A stretch of 47,808 nt of DNA from Perkinsus olseni (lineage: Eukaryota; Perkinsozoa; Perkinsida; Perkinsidae): the NCBI GenBank assembly GCA_013115135.1, contig JABANP010000415.1, positions 1-47,808 on the forward strand, read 5' to 3'. The translations under genes and the position numbers were made by a program. How positions within the stretch are numbered: position 1 is the stretch's first letter; every line of letters begins with the position of its first letter. The notes beneath the pieces were generated by a model. That model was not told the DNA's origin. It was given only the letters and a program-made list of their open reading frames with translations, and ran no database searches. Below, in pieces: positions 33,301-41,414 of this stretch.

Positions 33301-35056
33301 TCGGTTGGGTATAGAAGGCTGGCATCCCAGGCGCGGACTTGACGAGACTCGCATTAGGACTACCTTGTTGCGTCATAGGAAATGACGGACCCACCATTCT
33401 AGACCGTTCAACCATCACTCGGAAGGTGCTCAATATGGTCTCAATCGTGACGGGCCTTCCTTGTAGTATGTGTTGGCGATACTCCTGATAATACCAATCG
33501 TTGAAAGGTGAGGCAAGAGAGGTAAGGATAACGTTGGCGAGGTGCGACACCGCTATGGCTTGAGCGCCGGAAGCAAATTGTAACTCTCGAAGGCGGTCAG
33601 CGACTTGACCCAGGAATACCGCCAGCTCCGTGGTCGCGTCCTGCCTCATAGTCATCAGGCTCTGCAGCAGTGCCGTGACGTGATCGTTCTTCTTATGATG
33701 GAGGAGCAAGTATGAAACCGCGAAGTGGTGCAGTAAGAAATAGTAGTGTCGAGAAGCCAAGTCTGTGGGAAAGGCCTTGTTCTGCGCTGTCATAATCTCG
33801 TTCGACAAGGTGTTGCCCAATGCTGCGCTTAAGAACGCTCTCGACGCCGCTGGAGAGGTCGGCATCTTCCACTGTGCTCTGCAGAACTCATACCATTGTC
33901 GTAGAACCGAGGATAGTGACAGGGTCGGATCGGTGAGGCCTTGGAAGGGAGGATGATCACGTTTCCAAGATTCGCCTAGGTGGCCAGCTGCCTTCTCTAT
34001 GCGGTCCATTTCTGCTGAACCGATCCCGTCCTTATCTGGCTGGTCACTTGCGAGGGGCAGGTAGACCCATTGACCATCGACAGTGAATATTGGTACAGTG
34101 GCCGTGTTGTCTCCCGTCTGGGAGTGGGCGGAGTGGACGCTGTACCTCTCATCCCGGCCAGCTGGAGCCTCCCACGCTGACTGAGTAGGGGTTTGATATC
34201 CTACCGTCGGTGTCCCCAAAGCATGACGAACGCCTAAATAAGGAGTTTGAAGACCGTGAATGGCAGTAGGATCCGCCTTAGAGGGTGCATACGCATCACT
34301 CTGCTGTTGACAGTGCCAGGGTAAGTATTGTGCGGTGGGAATGTCTTGCTGATGCGTTATTCTTCCCGTCGACGTTGGTGGCCTTTCGGAAACCGGGAAC
34401 CAGGAGTTATTATAACCAACCGCCGGAGTAACCGTCGACGTTGGAGGCCTTTCAGGAACCGGGAAGCAGGAACCATTATAACCAATCGCCGGAGTATCCG
34501 TCGACGTTGGAGGCCTTTCAGGAACCGGGAAGCAGGATCCATTATAACCAACCGCCGGAGGAGCCGTCGACGTTGGAAGCCTTTCAGGAACGGTGAAGCA
34601 AGACTCATTATAACCAATCGCTGGAGTAGCCGTCGACGTTGGAAGCCTTTCAGGAACGGTGAAGCAAGACTCATTATAACCAATCGCTGGAGTAGCCGTC
34701 GACGTTGGAAGCCTTTCAGGAACGGTGAAGCAAGACTCATTATAACCAATCGCTGGAGTAGCCGTCGACGTTGGAGGCCTTTCAGGAACCGCTGTAGGTA
34801 GCTGGAATTGATCCGCCGGCCAGGGGTTCACTGGGATAGACTGCTGCACCGCACCGCTGGGGGGTTGCTGTCTCACATACGGCAACCCTGGGCCGGGCGG
34901 CTGACCCAATAGCCGAGGTGACCGTCGTTGTTGATCCCGATAGTGCTCGAGTTGGGAAGAAGATGCTGTACTTCTCGGATGATTGTGCTTGTCATTGGCC
35001 ATCATGGCGAGTGTTTCCTCTTCCTTGGTCAACTCAAGACTCGTGGGGACAGACAT
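27182..35056 (-). CDS. Gag-Pol polyprotein with C-terminal CW-type zinc-finger-like domain
   Basis: One uninterrupted 2,624-aa frame. Approximate map: 22-residue repeats at 90-230 (GYNESCFTVPERLPTST); Gag core 350-565 (VLRQWYEFCRAQWKMP); zinc knuckle 613-628 (CYRCLKNVGHSDIDC) plus further Cys pairs; repeat linker about 750-1,080; aspartic protease with DSG at 1,145-1,147; RT with RPVFDW, SDLRQAF, GMPMGARSSP and YMDD at 1,658-1,661; RNase H with Asp 1,821 (LYADACSHAIG), RKEHLALE, TDS at 1,892-1,894 and NIADPFSRG; integrase HHCC (CCHRNSRH, CPGCQ), catalytic Asp 2,206, Asp 2,274 and Glu 2,310, a DD35E spacing; a WNGPVRVSEY segment resembling GPF/Y; and residues 2,585-2,624 with WVGCDNCGVW and FTCGDIDC, matching the CW zinc-finger pattern. 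All catalytic residues are intact. There is no envelope domain. Confidence 0.95.
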   Translation of the reverse strand: MSVPTSLELTKEEETLAMMANDKHNHPRSTASSSQLEHYRDQQRRSPRLLGQPPGPGLPYVRQQPPSGAVQQSIPVNPWPADQFQLPTAVPERPPTSTATPAIGYNESCFTVPERLPTSTATPAIGYNESCFTVPERLPTSTATPAIGYNESCFTVPERLPTSTAPPAVGYNGSCFPVPERPPTSTDTPAIGYNGSCFPVPERPPTSTVTPAVGYNNSWFPVSERPPTSTGRITHQQDIPTAQYLPWHCQQQSDAYAPSKADPTAIHGLQTPYLGVRHALGTPTVGYQTPTQSAWEAPAGRDERYSVHSAHSQTGDNTATVPIFTVDGQWVYLPLASDQPDKDGIGSAEMDRIEKAAGHLGESWKRDHPPFQGLTDPTLSLSSVLRQWYEFCRAQWKMPTSPAASRAFLSAALGNTLSNEIMTAQNKAFPTDLASRHYYFLLHHFAVSYLLLHHKKNDHVTALLQSLMTMRQDATTELAVFLGQVADRLRELQFASGAQAIAVSHLANVILTSLASPFNDWYYQEYRQHILQGRPVTIETILSTFRVMVERSRMVGPSFPMTQQGSPNASLVKSAPGMPAFYTQPSKTESKPTGSTSAKAGPAGQQRQETGFCYRCLKNVGHSDIDCPAQEPAHRAKRCPCGSTRHKAQKCRMKAGGTLMCRRCGNHARAGVPHRSGMCPLTLEDIKALDKPSTSGNGVTTFVTLETVPATTGYNASCFAVPARPQTTAVSAPNGYNGACFTMPEFPLSTTTTPATAQAESSSPLPGLPLSTTTTPATAQAESSSPLPGLPLSTTTTPATAQAESSSPLPGLPLSTTTTPATAQAESSSPLPGLPLSTTTTPATAQAESSSPLPGLPLSTTTTPATAQAESSSPLPGLPLSTTTTPATAQAESSSPLPGLPLSTTTTPATAQAESSSPLPGLPLSTATTPATAQAESSSPLPGLPLSTTTTPATAQAESSSPLPGLPLSTTTTPATAQAESSSPLPGLPLSTTTTPATAQAESSSPLPGLPLSTTTTPATAQAESASPLPGLPLSTTTTPATAQAESSSPLPGLPMSTTTTPATAQAESSSPLPGLPLSTTTTPATAQSEVGSTCFSVGEHSHAQARHRESQTMPVDDPFLESASYPIASELCVSDDKRINVILDSGAARCFARLNFIQHLAKVPGVKLTWEELPKMKGNGVTANGNPMVITHIARLVVWTTRRPHDKVTLRIHCTPQLMPDVLVGVSGLKLLRVGLIFTPDGVTGSTGLVPNQYLARVEGGLMQPYKVDTNFVATSGDPEEMEYSLFDQVNFLATTIPDDGPTTRLESIVLDDDYSYDMILPAKEGYSLSAREARQPKKRKAVSLEEVLKSPLGTYRGIFKPASNVEDSAWRMMMDFNWSRRPEPSSNNKEFAQRHARRLQSTLEKKGLAEDYYLVFEDYKTAQHIEPVPDSERSAHYYTTHFPVVKDGSARGTRLRPVFDWRGSNDLQSLPPTIDNSLLGPLMVTRLFEHVLWSDLRQAFLNFRCPTATRKAHAFIICNPKDGSFEYFRFRGMPMGARSSPGGMQAGSSIIVEVANENTENRLRREDGLQTLSSSTIIQDALFNSELDSAEVEGLEPQALLSPSRAAQNLLLALQKKTAEARSRSHAKEVKDTSHCGEARRRWAYLVYKKVARAKYMDDVITGCNGSQQQLLQLHEEDKTAAASVGQLVHPAKTKYDWEEKEVSGLGIVWGADDSVASKPANLTDIRKNFTDNGRLTVREVLSGAHLCHDILGLHSWRLLSVKLILRKAYIRNKKLDDFVSKEESLETIQILEEYNALANHRRYPRYVNTLTSLNLYADACSHAIGWCVVGGSLVNPLYANSSLVPLNQCSWSIVRKEHLALERGLESLYQLLTGDFFPFSTTRRIGVFTDSLIVKQRVDKILRRLRDDTEGNKACKIPKSWSAWEFNHSLKAARLLLDIAEAMPQLAQGPPVVLFEHCPGALNIADPFSRGLDPAVVDIENAQAWLDSIHQGKARSSTDVVNLVVSGPDQAEEEHSLFHVTVDASLASATNSEVKEAASGLHSMIARAQQEDPYSGFLRGLLSAEHKMPENFDTEPFGPAERAKLRAMYVLQDENTHNGEMLPVLRMDVGRDSGELGAIYVPDGVRQDVIAALHTLCCHRNSRHQVNAMEGKYYWKAMRRDVKHFFKQCPGCQRSRGLGAWVDTHPHINPRVHLAVNDALSIDWLGPVKDTVQGGELTTTTTAPQYCLHVSDPFSGANQFYVASDRTALTAVRLLEEHCWRFGWPYVISSDCDKAFQSKVFQSWCLANQLLHVTDPPYSAQRRAYLERVHAELWSCIRSLRLATSDGVTNSSRSSLRPWYTLLPMISHCLNSSAGDEEGAVSPHTLVFAYQVRGPPALEPRPRPERLRPFIEGHQDQKPFKITSEAIIGFRREQEELLRSYRDHLVRKVRQASIKFAERNVRRRQLDNIGLTKGTLLWVRAPSSSKLSPRWNGPVRVSEYVSGKQFVIVESLIGRPLGEVHLSNIRFAYLNEAQLREYTARESRSIEEAQADEKRTPSQPVPVHSSRRFPSLHYFYATTEDGKVELQRSLLPEGFTGPTDYWVGCDNCGVWTIVPKEVHDEYKDKDFTCGDIDCPCIAQLL
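31790..32820 (-). repeat. 66-bp in-frame repeats in the Gag-protease linker
   Basis: About fifteen to sixteen nearly identical 66-base units (22 residues: PLSTTTTPATAQAESSSP, then LPGL) lie inside the polyprotein. Unit length is a multiple of three and GC-rich, so all six frames stay open here, creating long spurious ORFs on both strands. The last unit on the left degenerates to ATAQSEV. Confidence 0.95.
34370..34800 (-). repeat. 66-bp in-frame repeats near the polyprotein N-terminus
   Basis: Six to seven units of 22 residues (VPERLPTSTATPAIGYNESC and one more residue pair) with the same 66-base period as the linker repeats. They share the STxTPA core with them. The segment just before the linker repeats (GYNASCFAVPARPQTT and GYNGACFTMPEFPLST) is intermediate between the two types. 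Confidence 0.9.
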
Positions 35057-35154
35057 AGTTCAAAAATTTATATACTCTTGGGTTCAGTATTCCATCTCAG
35101 AGGAATATCTTTCCGTTACACAAAAAGGGGCGCGCTCTAATGATTATGAGCACA
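34984..35154 (-). repeat. 5' LTR containing the polyprotein start
   Basis: Identical to the 3' LTR. In element orientation it holds a TATA-like TATATAAA at 35,074-35,067, and the polyprotein ATG at 35,056 lies inside it, so the first 24 residues or so are LTR-encoded. The sequence immediately after the LTR (ATCATCCGAG) does not start TGG, so no ordinary tRNA primer-binding site is evident. Confidence 0.92.
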
Positions 35155-35430
35155 ATGATGATGATGATGAAGGCCCCAAGCATCCATAGGGATGATGATG
35201 ATGAAGGCCCCAAGCATCCATAGGGATGATGATGATGAAGGCCCCAACCATCCATAGGGATGATGATGATGATGAAGGCCCCAACCATCCATAGGGATGA
35301 TGATGATGAAGGCCCCAAGCATCCATAGGGATGATGATGATGATGATGAAGGCCCCAAGCATCCATAGGGATGATGATGGTGAAGGCCCCAAGCATCCAT
35401 AGGGATGATGATGATGAAGGCCCCAACCTT
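35155..35430 (+). repeat. 34-bp ATG-rich minisatellite, right of the retrotransposon
   Basis: About eight units of the same CATAGGGATG/ATG-run/AAGGCCCCAAG repeat found at 26,548-26,912, with some units changed to CCAACCATC. It is evidently one array split by the retrotransposon. Confidence 0.95.
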
Positions 35431-36262
35431 AAAGTTTAGAGGGAGAAGAGGAAAAAGTTGACGAGCAGGAACATATGCGTTGAGCAAGAACGAGCACGTT
35501 AGGCAAAGGCATATGCGCGGCCGGCACCTCTTGGGCACCAAACGGGGTGCTCAATAGACCTCTCCTGAAGCTCGAAAGCGCAGCTCCCAAGAGGAGCGAA
35601 GTTTGTCAGAACGTGTTCAAAGGATCGGCCTCAGGATCGCTCCTAAGCGTGTTCAATAGAGTTCTCGCACCACGCCCCCAGCGGGAGGAGACTTCTCACC
35701 TGTCCTGAGATCATCTGAGCCTTGAGATTTGCCCTGGCAGGGCGGCTAAGAAATAACGAAAAGACGAAGTACGATTGATACCTGTCGCGGGACGTTCAAA
35801 GCAGATAACAGGCCAAAGCAGGAGCCGATTAAAGTGCTCTGATTTCCGAGTCCAAGTTCTCGGAAAGAGTGGAACGCCCCGAATCTTTGCGTGCGAGGAG
35901 TGTTTTCTAAACATCGATGCGATTTGGCGTTTCTCATGCATCGCAGCCTCCTTCAAGAGCGCAACGTCCTTGACTAGTCCTGGGCCTACTTGATCCTCTT
36001 TTCACCTTCTTTCTCCCTCGTGTCTAGTAGGCTGCCTCCCTCCTCGCCTTGCCTGGCTGCACGACGTAGTTGTGACGAAGTTCCTCTCAAGAGCCTCCGA
36101 GCTGATGATGAAAGATTGATTCGCCTCTGTTGTTTTAAGGCTCTATGGTTGGGTCTAACCATATCGGGATCCGCTTGCGCGGGTCGTGTGATGGGCGATA
36201 AGCTTTGAGCTTGTAATGCCCAGGCAATAAAGTTTGAATTGAATTGAATTGAATTGAATTGT
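35431..36262 (+). mobile_element. Retroposon-like segment with pentanucleotide tail
   Basis: This GC-richer block lacks the trinucleotide runs of its neighbours. It ends with AATAAA (36,226-36,231) followed by about five TTGAA units (36,234-36,260). A short tandem tail after a polyadenylation-like signal is typical of the 3' end of non-LTR retrotransposons or SINEs. Short ORFs (for example 35,990-36,208) show no recognisable reverse transcriptase, so it is a non-autonomous or heavily 5'-truncated copy. The left limit is set only by the end of the minisatellite. Confidence 0.5.
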
Positions 36263-36347
36263 CCTTGACTATTGAACACCCCGGATGTCTCATTATTCGC
36301 TGATTACCCCTGTTCGCTGCTGTTAACCCATACGACCTTTAGTTATT

Positions 36348-38016
36348 ATGCCAAGTCCTACATCTGATGGGGCGGACGCGGCCGGGGCCGTCGGAGAGCG
36401 GGAACAGATGGTGGAAAAGTTGTACGAATATGGTGGGCTGGCTATGCGCAAGAACTACTTACAGAAGTTGGGGGTCCTTGGTAGTAGTGCTGGAGTATCT
36501 GCTTGGAATAACAACAACAACAATCGCAATATTACAACAGCAGGGCAGAGTAGAGAGGCACCTGGCAATCAACAAGCTACCTATATACGGGATACTAATC
36601 AGCAACAACAACAAGAAGAAGAAGAGGAAGAGCATCATCATCATCATCATCATCATCAACGGTCGTCATCATCATCATCATCACGAGGTGGTGTATTATT
36701 AAATAAGATTGATGGTAGTGGTAGTATAACTAATCCAACCGAGTTTACACTTGACTTTGGTAGTACTCCTCAACGATCAGCTGATGATTTTAGAATGCAG
36801 GTAGTGGTAGTAGTATTAATAATAATCTATACATCACCATCATCATTACTCGTTGCTGATTGTTGTCAGTATCTTAAGAAGTTATCCTATACTGGTGTAT
36901 GGGTACCTCAAGCACAGAAGCCTCCACAACATCAAACAGGTAATACTGAGCTCTTTACTACCAATCATGTTGGGATGATGATGATTACCTCTCTAGTTAT
37001 AATATTCGATTGGGATGATACATTATTATGTACATCATATCTTAATCTACGTGCTGGTGGTCAACAACAGAGTAATAATAATAACAACAGCAGCAGCAGA
37101 CAGCAGGATGTATCCAGAACAATACAGAAACATTTACACAGTATAGCAGCTACTGATGTAATAACAACAACAACAACCATAAAAACGTAACAACAACGAC
37201 AACAACAACAACTGGTTGAATAATAGTTATCATACAATCGTGATTACTGTTGTGGTTTATTTTTATTATTATTAGGCTAAACTTCTTGAGATGGCTATGG
37301 CACATGGTGAGACCTTCATTATTACAAATGCTATGAAAGGGTGGGTAGAATACAGTGCTCGTAAATATGTACCACAGTTATTACCAACATTAAGAAAGTA
37401 ATAATGACTATATCTATACAATAATGGTCTATTCTGATGATGATGATTATTATTATCAGAGTGAGAATAATATCAGCCCGTACTGAGCACGAAAGGCAAT
37501 TCCCAGGAGATTACCACCAATGGAAAGTAATAATACCATCTACCAGTTGGGGGTAGTAGTATTATCATTATCAGATATCAGCCTTCTTATCGGTCAGACA
37601 GGCGTTAAACTCCCAAGTTATAACTAACTTAGTATCACTGGGTGATAGTAATATCGAGATGGATGCTATCCATGTAATGGGTAGTGAATTCTCACAGGCT
37701 TTAATAAAAACTATTAAATTCCGGGAGAATCCATCACCTGATGAACTGGTAGTAAAAACAACAATGTATATTCTTCTTCTTCATCATCGTGGTGATGTTT
37801 CAGGCTAAACAACTCGAATTAGTGTATCAAAAGTTTGATAAGATATTGGTCAATGCACGCAATTTGAAGATATCACTGGAAAGGAAATGGGTTGTACCAC
37901 CGACTGCAGCACCAGCAGGAGCAGCGAGAAGTCGTAGCCCATCCCCTACTACTACTACTACCAGTAACACCACCACAACTAAAGGATCATTACCATCACC
38001 GACTGGCCCAGGATAG
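36348..38016 (+). CDS. HAD-superfamily phosphatase-like protein
   Basis: Seven exons join in frame: 36348-36800, 36870-36939, 36997-37157, 37276-37397, 37460-37526, 37575-37748 and 37804-38016. After a Gln/Glu/His/Ser-rich N-terminus, the HAD core begins with VIIFDWDDTLLCTSYLNL: motif I DxDxT, with nucleophile and acid/base Asp. Then come GETFIITNAMKGWVEYSARK (motif II Thr/Ser region), VRIISARTEHERQFPGDYHQWK (conserved Lys, motif III) and VITNLVSLGDSNIEMDAIHVM (motif IV GDSxxD), and the protein ends in KQLELVYQKFDKILVNARNL. All catalytic motifs of a Mg-dependent aspartyl phosphotransferase are present. The FDWDDTLL and ITNLVSLGDSNIEMDA signature belongs to a protist/alveolate group whose substrate is unknown to me. 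The C-terminus is a Ser/Thr/Pro-rich tail. Confidence 0.85.
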
Positions 38017-38145
38017 TAATCATATTCAACATCATACACGATAGATGATGATGATGACGTATTCATAGCTTACATTTTTTACACAGTTCTGGATACAGTA
38101 GTTCATCTTGTATTATTAAACTGTCTTTCTCTTCATTGTTATTAT

Positions 38146-40954
38146 ATGACTTGCAGTATTACACTTATGGCCCAACCCTGCAACCCACCATCACCACCAT
38201 CATCATCAGCAGTCCAGTCGCAGTCATCTCGTATATCAACAAAAAGCGCTGTTACACGCCCGAAACAACTGCCCCCCCAATCGACAAATCTACTCCAGTA
38301 TTATTATTATGATGATGATGATGATGATCGTCCTGCAGACGATGGTGGGTCTCCATTAGAACGGAGAATGTTCATGTAATAAATGCCCATCATCATCAGT
38401 CGTAGTGATAATGCTTTCCTCCCCTATTATCATCAGGTTCTTTGCTCTTGCCCAATTCCTACAGATTGGATCATACTGGTTGATTAGACCTGTTAAATCG
38501 GGTTTATTCGCTAGATTAGTGGGAGATGACAAAGAGGCACTGGTGAGGATAATCCTCACTCCTGTAATAACAACAATATCAAGATCATCATTGTTCTCTA
38601 TGGTATACAATGAGTATTCAGATGTTGTTTTTCCTATTAATTGGGTATAATATCCTTATACAGAGTGTTATGGTATCATCATCACCACATAATGCCAGCA
38701 GAATAGTTGGATATTTATCTGCACCTTTTGCTGTACTATTCATATCATCATGGTTTTGGATGACCCTCTTTGGGTTGGATAATACACCACAGGCTGTTGG
38801 ATGGGTAACAACAATCATCATCATCATGCTAACCACCTATCATCACCATCATCTTAGATACTAGCCCTAGCATCCGAGTGTATGTGCCCGATACTGGTTA
38901 CACTTAATTGGTCTATAATATCAGAATCAGCTAAGGATTACAGTAACATCATCGTATCATCGTCACTATTCTCTTTCTTTTCCCTTTGCAGGTTCGAGTG
39001 CAGCTGCTTCTGCCTTTCCTATGATAACAATGGCCTGCCAATTAGGTTGCTTGCTTGGTAGTTCCATAACTAACTATCTAGCACGTACTGGGGCACAAAC
39101 CAGAAGAAGAGGAGGAGATGGATTCATGAATAACAACATGAGCCCTGATGATGATGATGCTATCAATAATTATACGGTAGTATCATCATCGTCAACATCA
39201 TCATCATAGTTGTCGATTGTTAAGAAAGTATCATGTACTAAGGCACATGTTAGTATTATTGTCGTCAGGCATTATTACCGGTATTACTATGCGGATTATC
39301 TTTATGTGGTATGTGGGCATGCATGGTTAAAGCTGATGAATGCTATGCCAAAGACAGATCTCATCGCCGATCATCATCATCATCATCGCCATTGAAAGCA
39401 ACAGCATCCGCAGGTATGGAACATCATCCGGTAGACGACGACGACCTGCCACTTGATCATAATGACGAGGAGGAGGACTGGGTTGCCCAGTATCATCATC
39501 ATCATCATAATGATGATGGTGGTAGTGCTCATCATTCTCATGGGGCAACAACGAGATCATCATCAAATCGTCGGTATCGACGATGGAAGATGATGATGAG
39601 ATTGATTGTTGGTTCTGTTAGAGGTCTACAACGTATTCTAAGCTCATTCTACGTCTTATCTATCTTTATAGTATCCACTGCGTATGAGTACTTCGATACG
39701 GCATTTGACCTGCAAATAAAACATTTGTTCACTCAAAAGGCGATAGCAGATTGTCAACAACAACAACATTACAACAACCAGTTGTCAATGATGAATTGGC
39801 TACCGACTACCGACGACGATCATCATCATCATACGTTTATCGTACCTGCGCATCATAATAATAGCATGGATGATGCTGCTGCTGTCGCTGAATGTCGGCA
39901 TGCACATTTCCTGGCTAGCTACTCTCGTAATTCTCTTAATGTTGCACTATTGTCAACAACGTTAGCTGTAGTTAGTGCCATACTACACGCACGAAGAAGA
40001 AGAAGAAGAAACAGCAAAACAAGGAGGAGGAAATCATCATCATGTGATGATGATGACACCTCATCAGATTCCCAACGGTCTGTATGGGGTAGATGTAGTA
40101 GAGCTGTTAGATGTATTACATCATCAATATTACCATCATCATTCATTGGCCCAACTTTCCCTCTACTTCTCTATCCTATAATAGTCGGTATATGCTTTTG
40201 GGTGGTAGCAATGACAACCCTAACGCCTAACGACGACATCATCACAACTTTACTACATAATAATAATACTAGCTTATTATTATCTCGAACTCTATGGTAT
40301 GTACTAGGCAGTAGTTCAATGATAGTTAGGCAGACTGTAGCGGTGCAGATGTCAGTTATGGCTGTTAAGGCATTCGGTTATACCCTCAACAACCCAGCTA
40401 AGGAGATGTTATATCTTAATACAACACAAGATGTAAGGTTCCAAGCTAAATCATGGATAGGTAATAATAACAACAACAATACTAGGACCACTACTCGGTA
40501 CAAGTCATGCTGCTATTACTCTTCAGATATATGGTGTCCTAAATTATGGTCAGCATTGGCGGCTATGGTATGCTATCAGTTTATGATGATAACACCTGAT
40601 GATGATCATCATGTTAATGGCACTGCAACTGTTCATGATGGTCATTATAACGATGCTATTGGAGGCGATGATGATGATATCATCATCAGTGGTGGTAGTA
40701 GTAGCTATGGACATAATAATAACTTGTTGTTGAAGATGACAATGAGAGGTATGAGTAATATGGGTATGATTGCCGTAGTTGGATTGATGGTATTGTTTAT
40801 ATGGTCATTGGCAGCTATATACGCAACTACCGAATTCAATCGTCGTGAGAATCTGAAGAAAAAACAACAAGACGAGTCTACTGAAGATGGAGAGCATGAT
40901 AATGAGCTCAGTGGTGGTGAAACATCGGGAAGAGGCAGCGTAGTAGCCGTGTAG
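38146..40954 (+). CDS. TLC-type ADP/ATP (nucleotide) transporter-like protein
   Basis: Multi-exon gene; start at 38,146 or at the Met at 38,167. Exon 1 ends at about 38,375 and exon 2 starts at 38,437 with FFALAQFLQIGSYWLIRPVKSG. Later segments are MVYNEYSD, RIVGYLSAPFAVLFISSWFW, ILALASECMCPILVTLNW, SAFPMITMACQLGCLLGSSI, then a long last exon with GLQRILSSFYVLSIFIVSTAYEY, PLLLYPIIVGICFWVV, KAFGYTLNNPAKEMLYLN and a final helix GMIAVVGLMVLFIWSLAAIY. The pattern, especially ALASExxxxILVxLNWS and NNPAKEMLYL, matches the TLC ATP:ADP antiporter fold of plastids and intracellular bacteria (PF03219). The family exchanges nucleotides across plastid or parasite membranes. Large His/Asp/Asn insertions in loops are unusual. 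Middle exon borders are approximate. Confidence 0.7.
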
Positions 40955-41083
40955 TAGTTTCTCGCATTTCTTCTTCTCCTTTCTTCGGTCTCTCGTTAGT
41001 GTACTACGTAGTGTCAGTCGATCCATCTTAGGAGGTTGTGTTAGTAATAACAATACTCAATTTTAATAGTCGTAGTTGGGCAC

Positions 41084-41290
41084 ATGCTTACTAAAGGGGA
41101 TCATCGGGATATCGGGGGGCCTAACGAAGATGACGGTGTTATGGTTATTAGTGGGAGGAAAAGAAGGGATGAAGAATGGCATTGTCATGGCGACGACTGT
41201 CATCATGCTGGTTATTGTGGCAGTCCTCTACCGGCCGACTGGCGTTCATATCAGGATGCTACTCGAGATCGTACCCATCATGAGTAATAA
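41084..41290 (+). CDS. Small exon or gene of unknown role
   Basis: An ATG at 41,084 opens MLTKGDHRDIGGPNEDDGVM with a Cys/His-rich stretch (WHCHGDDCHHAGYC) and could splice at GTAATAACC to a downstream exon (LRWETLTTDLDKAFEF, about 41,366-41,415). A second frame over the same bases is hydrophobic and also open (LLKGIIGISGG). I cannot tell which is used, or whether this is the 5' end of the glycosyltransferase gene that follows. Confidence 0.3.
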
Positions 41291-41414
41291 CCATACATAA
41301 CCATGCAATAACAACAATCATACACTACTACTACTATCATCATGGTGGTGGTGATCGTAATAAGCCTCAGATGGGAGACGTTGACCACCGACTTGGACAA
41401 GGCATTTGAGTTTG

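Larger units (their letters stand above)
26913..35154 (-). mobile_element. Complete BEL/Pao-like LTR retrotransposon
   Basis: Identical 171-bp LTRs (26,913-27,083 and 34,984-35,154) bracket a single long minus-strand polyprotein. The LTRs start TGTGCT and end AGCACA, a 6-bp inverted terminal repeat of TG...CA type. The bases next to the outer LTR edges can be read as a 4-bp target duplication, ATGA, although the target is itself an ATG repeat. The domain order protease-RT-RNase H-integrase, the RT core and the LTVREVLSGAHLCHDILGLH connection are closest to BEL/Pao elements. Identical LTRs and an unbroken frame indicate a recent, probably active insertion. Confidence 0.95.

Noticed and set aside
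27182..35056. Envelope gene or endogenous retrovirus
   Set aside because: No signal peptide, fusion region or membrane anchor follows the integrase; the frame ends about 100 bases before the 3' LTR.
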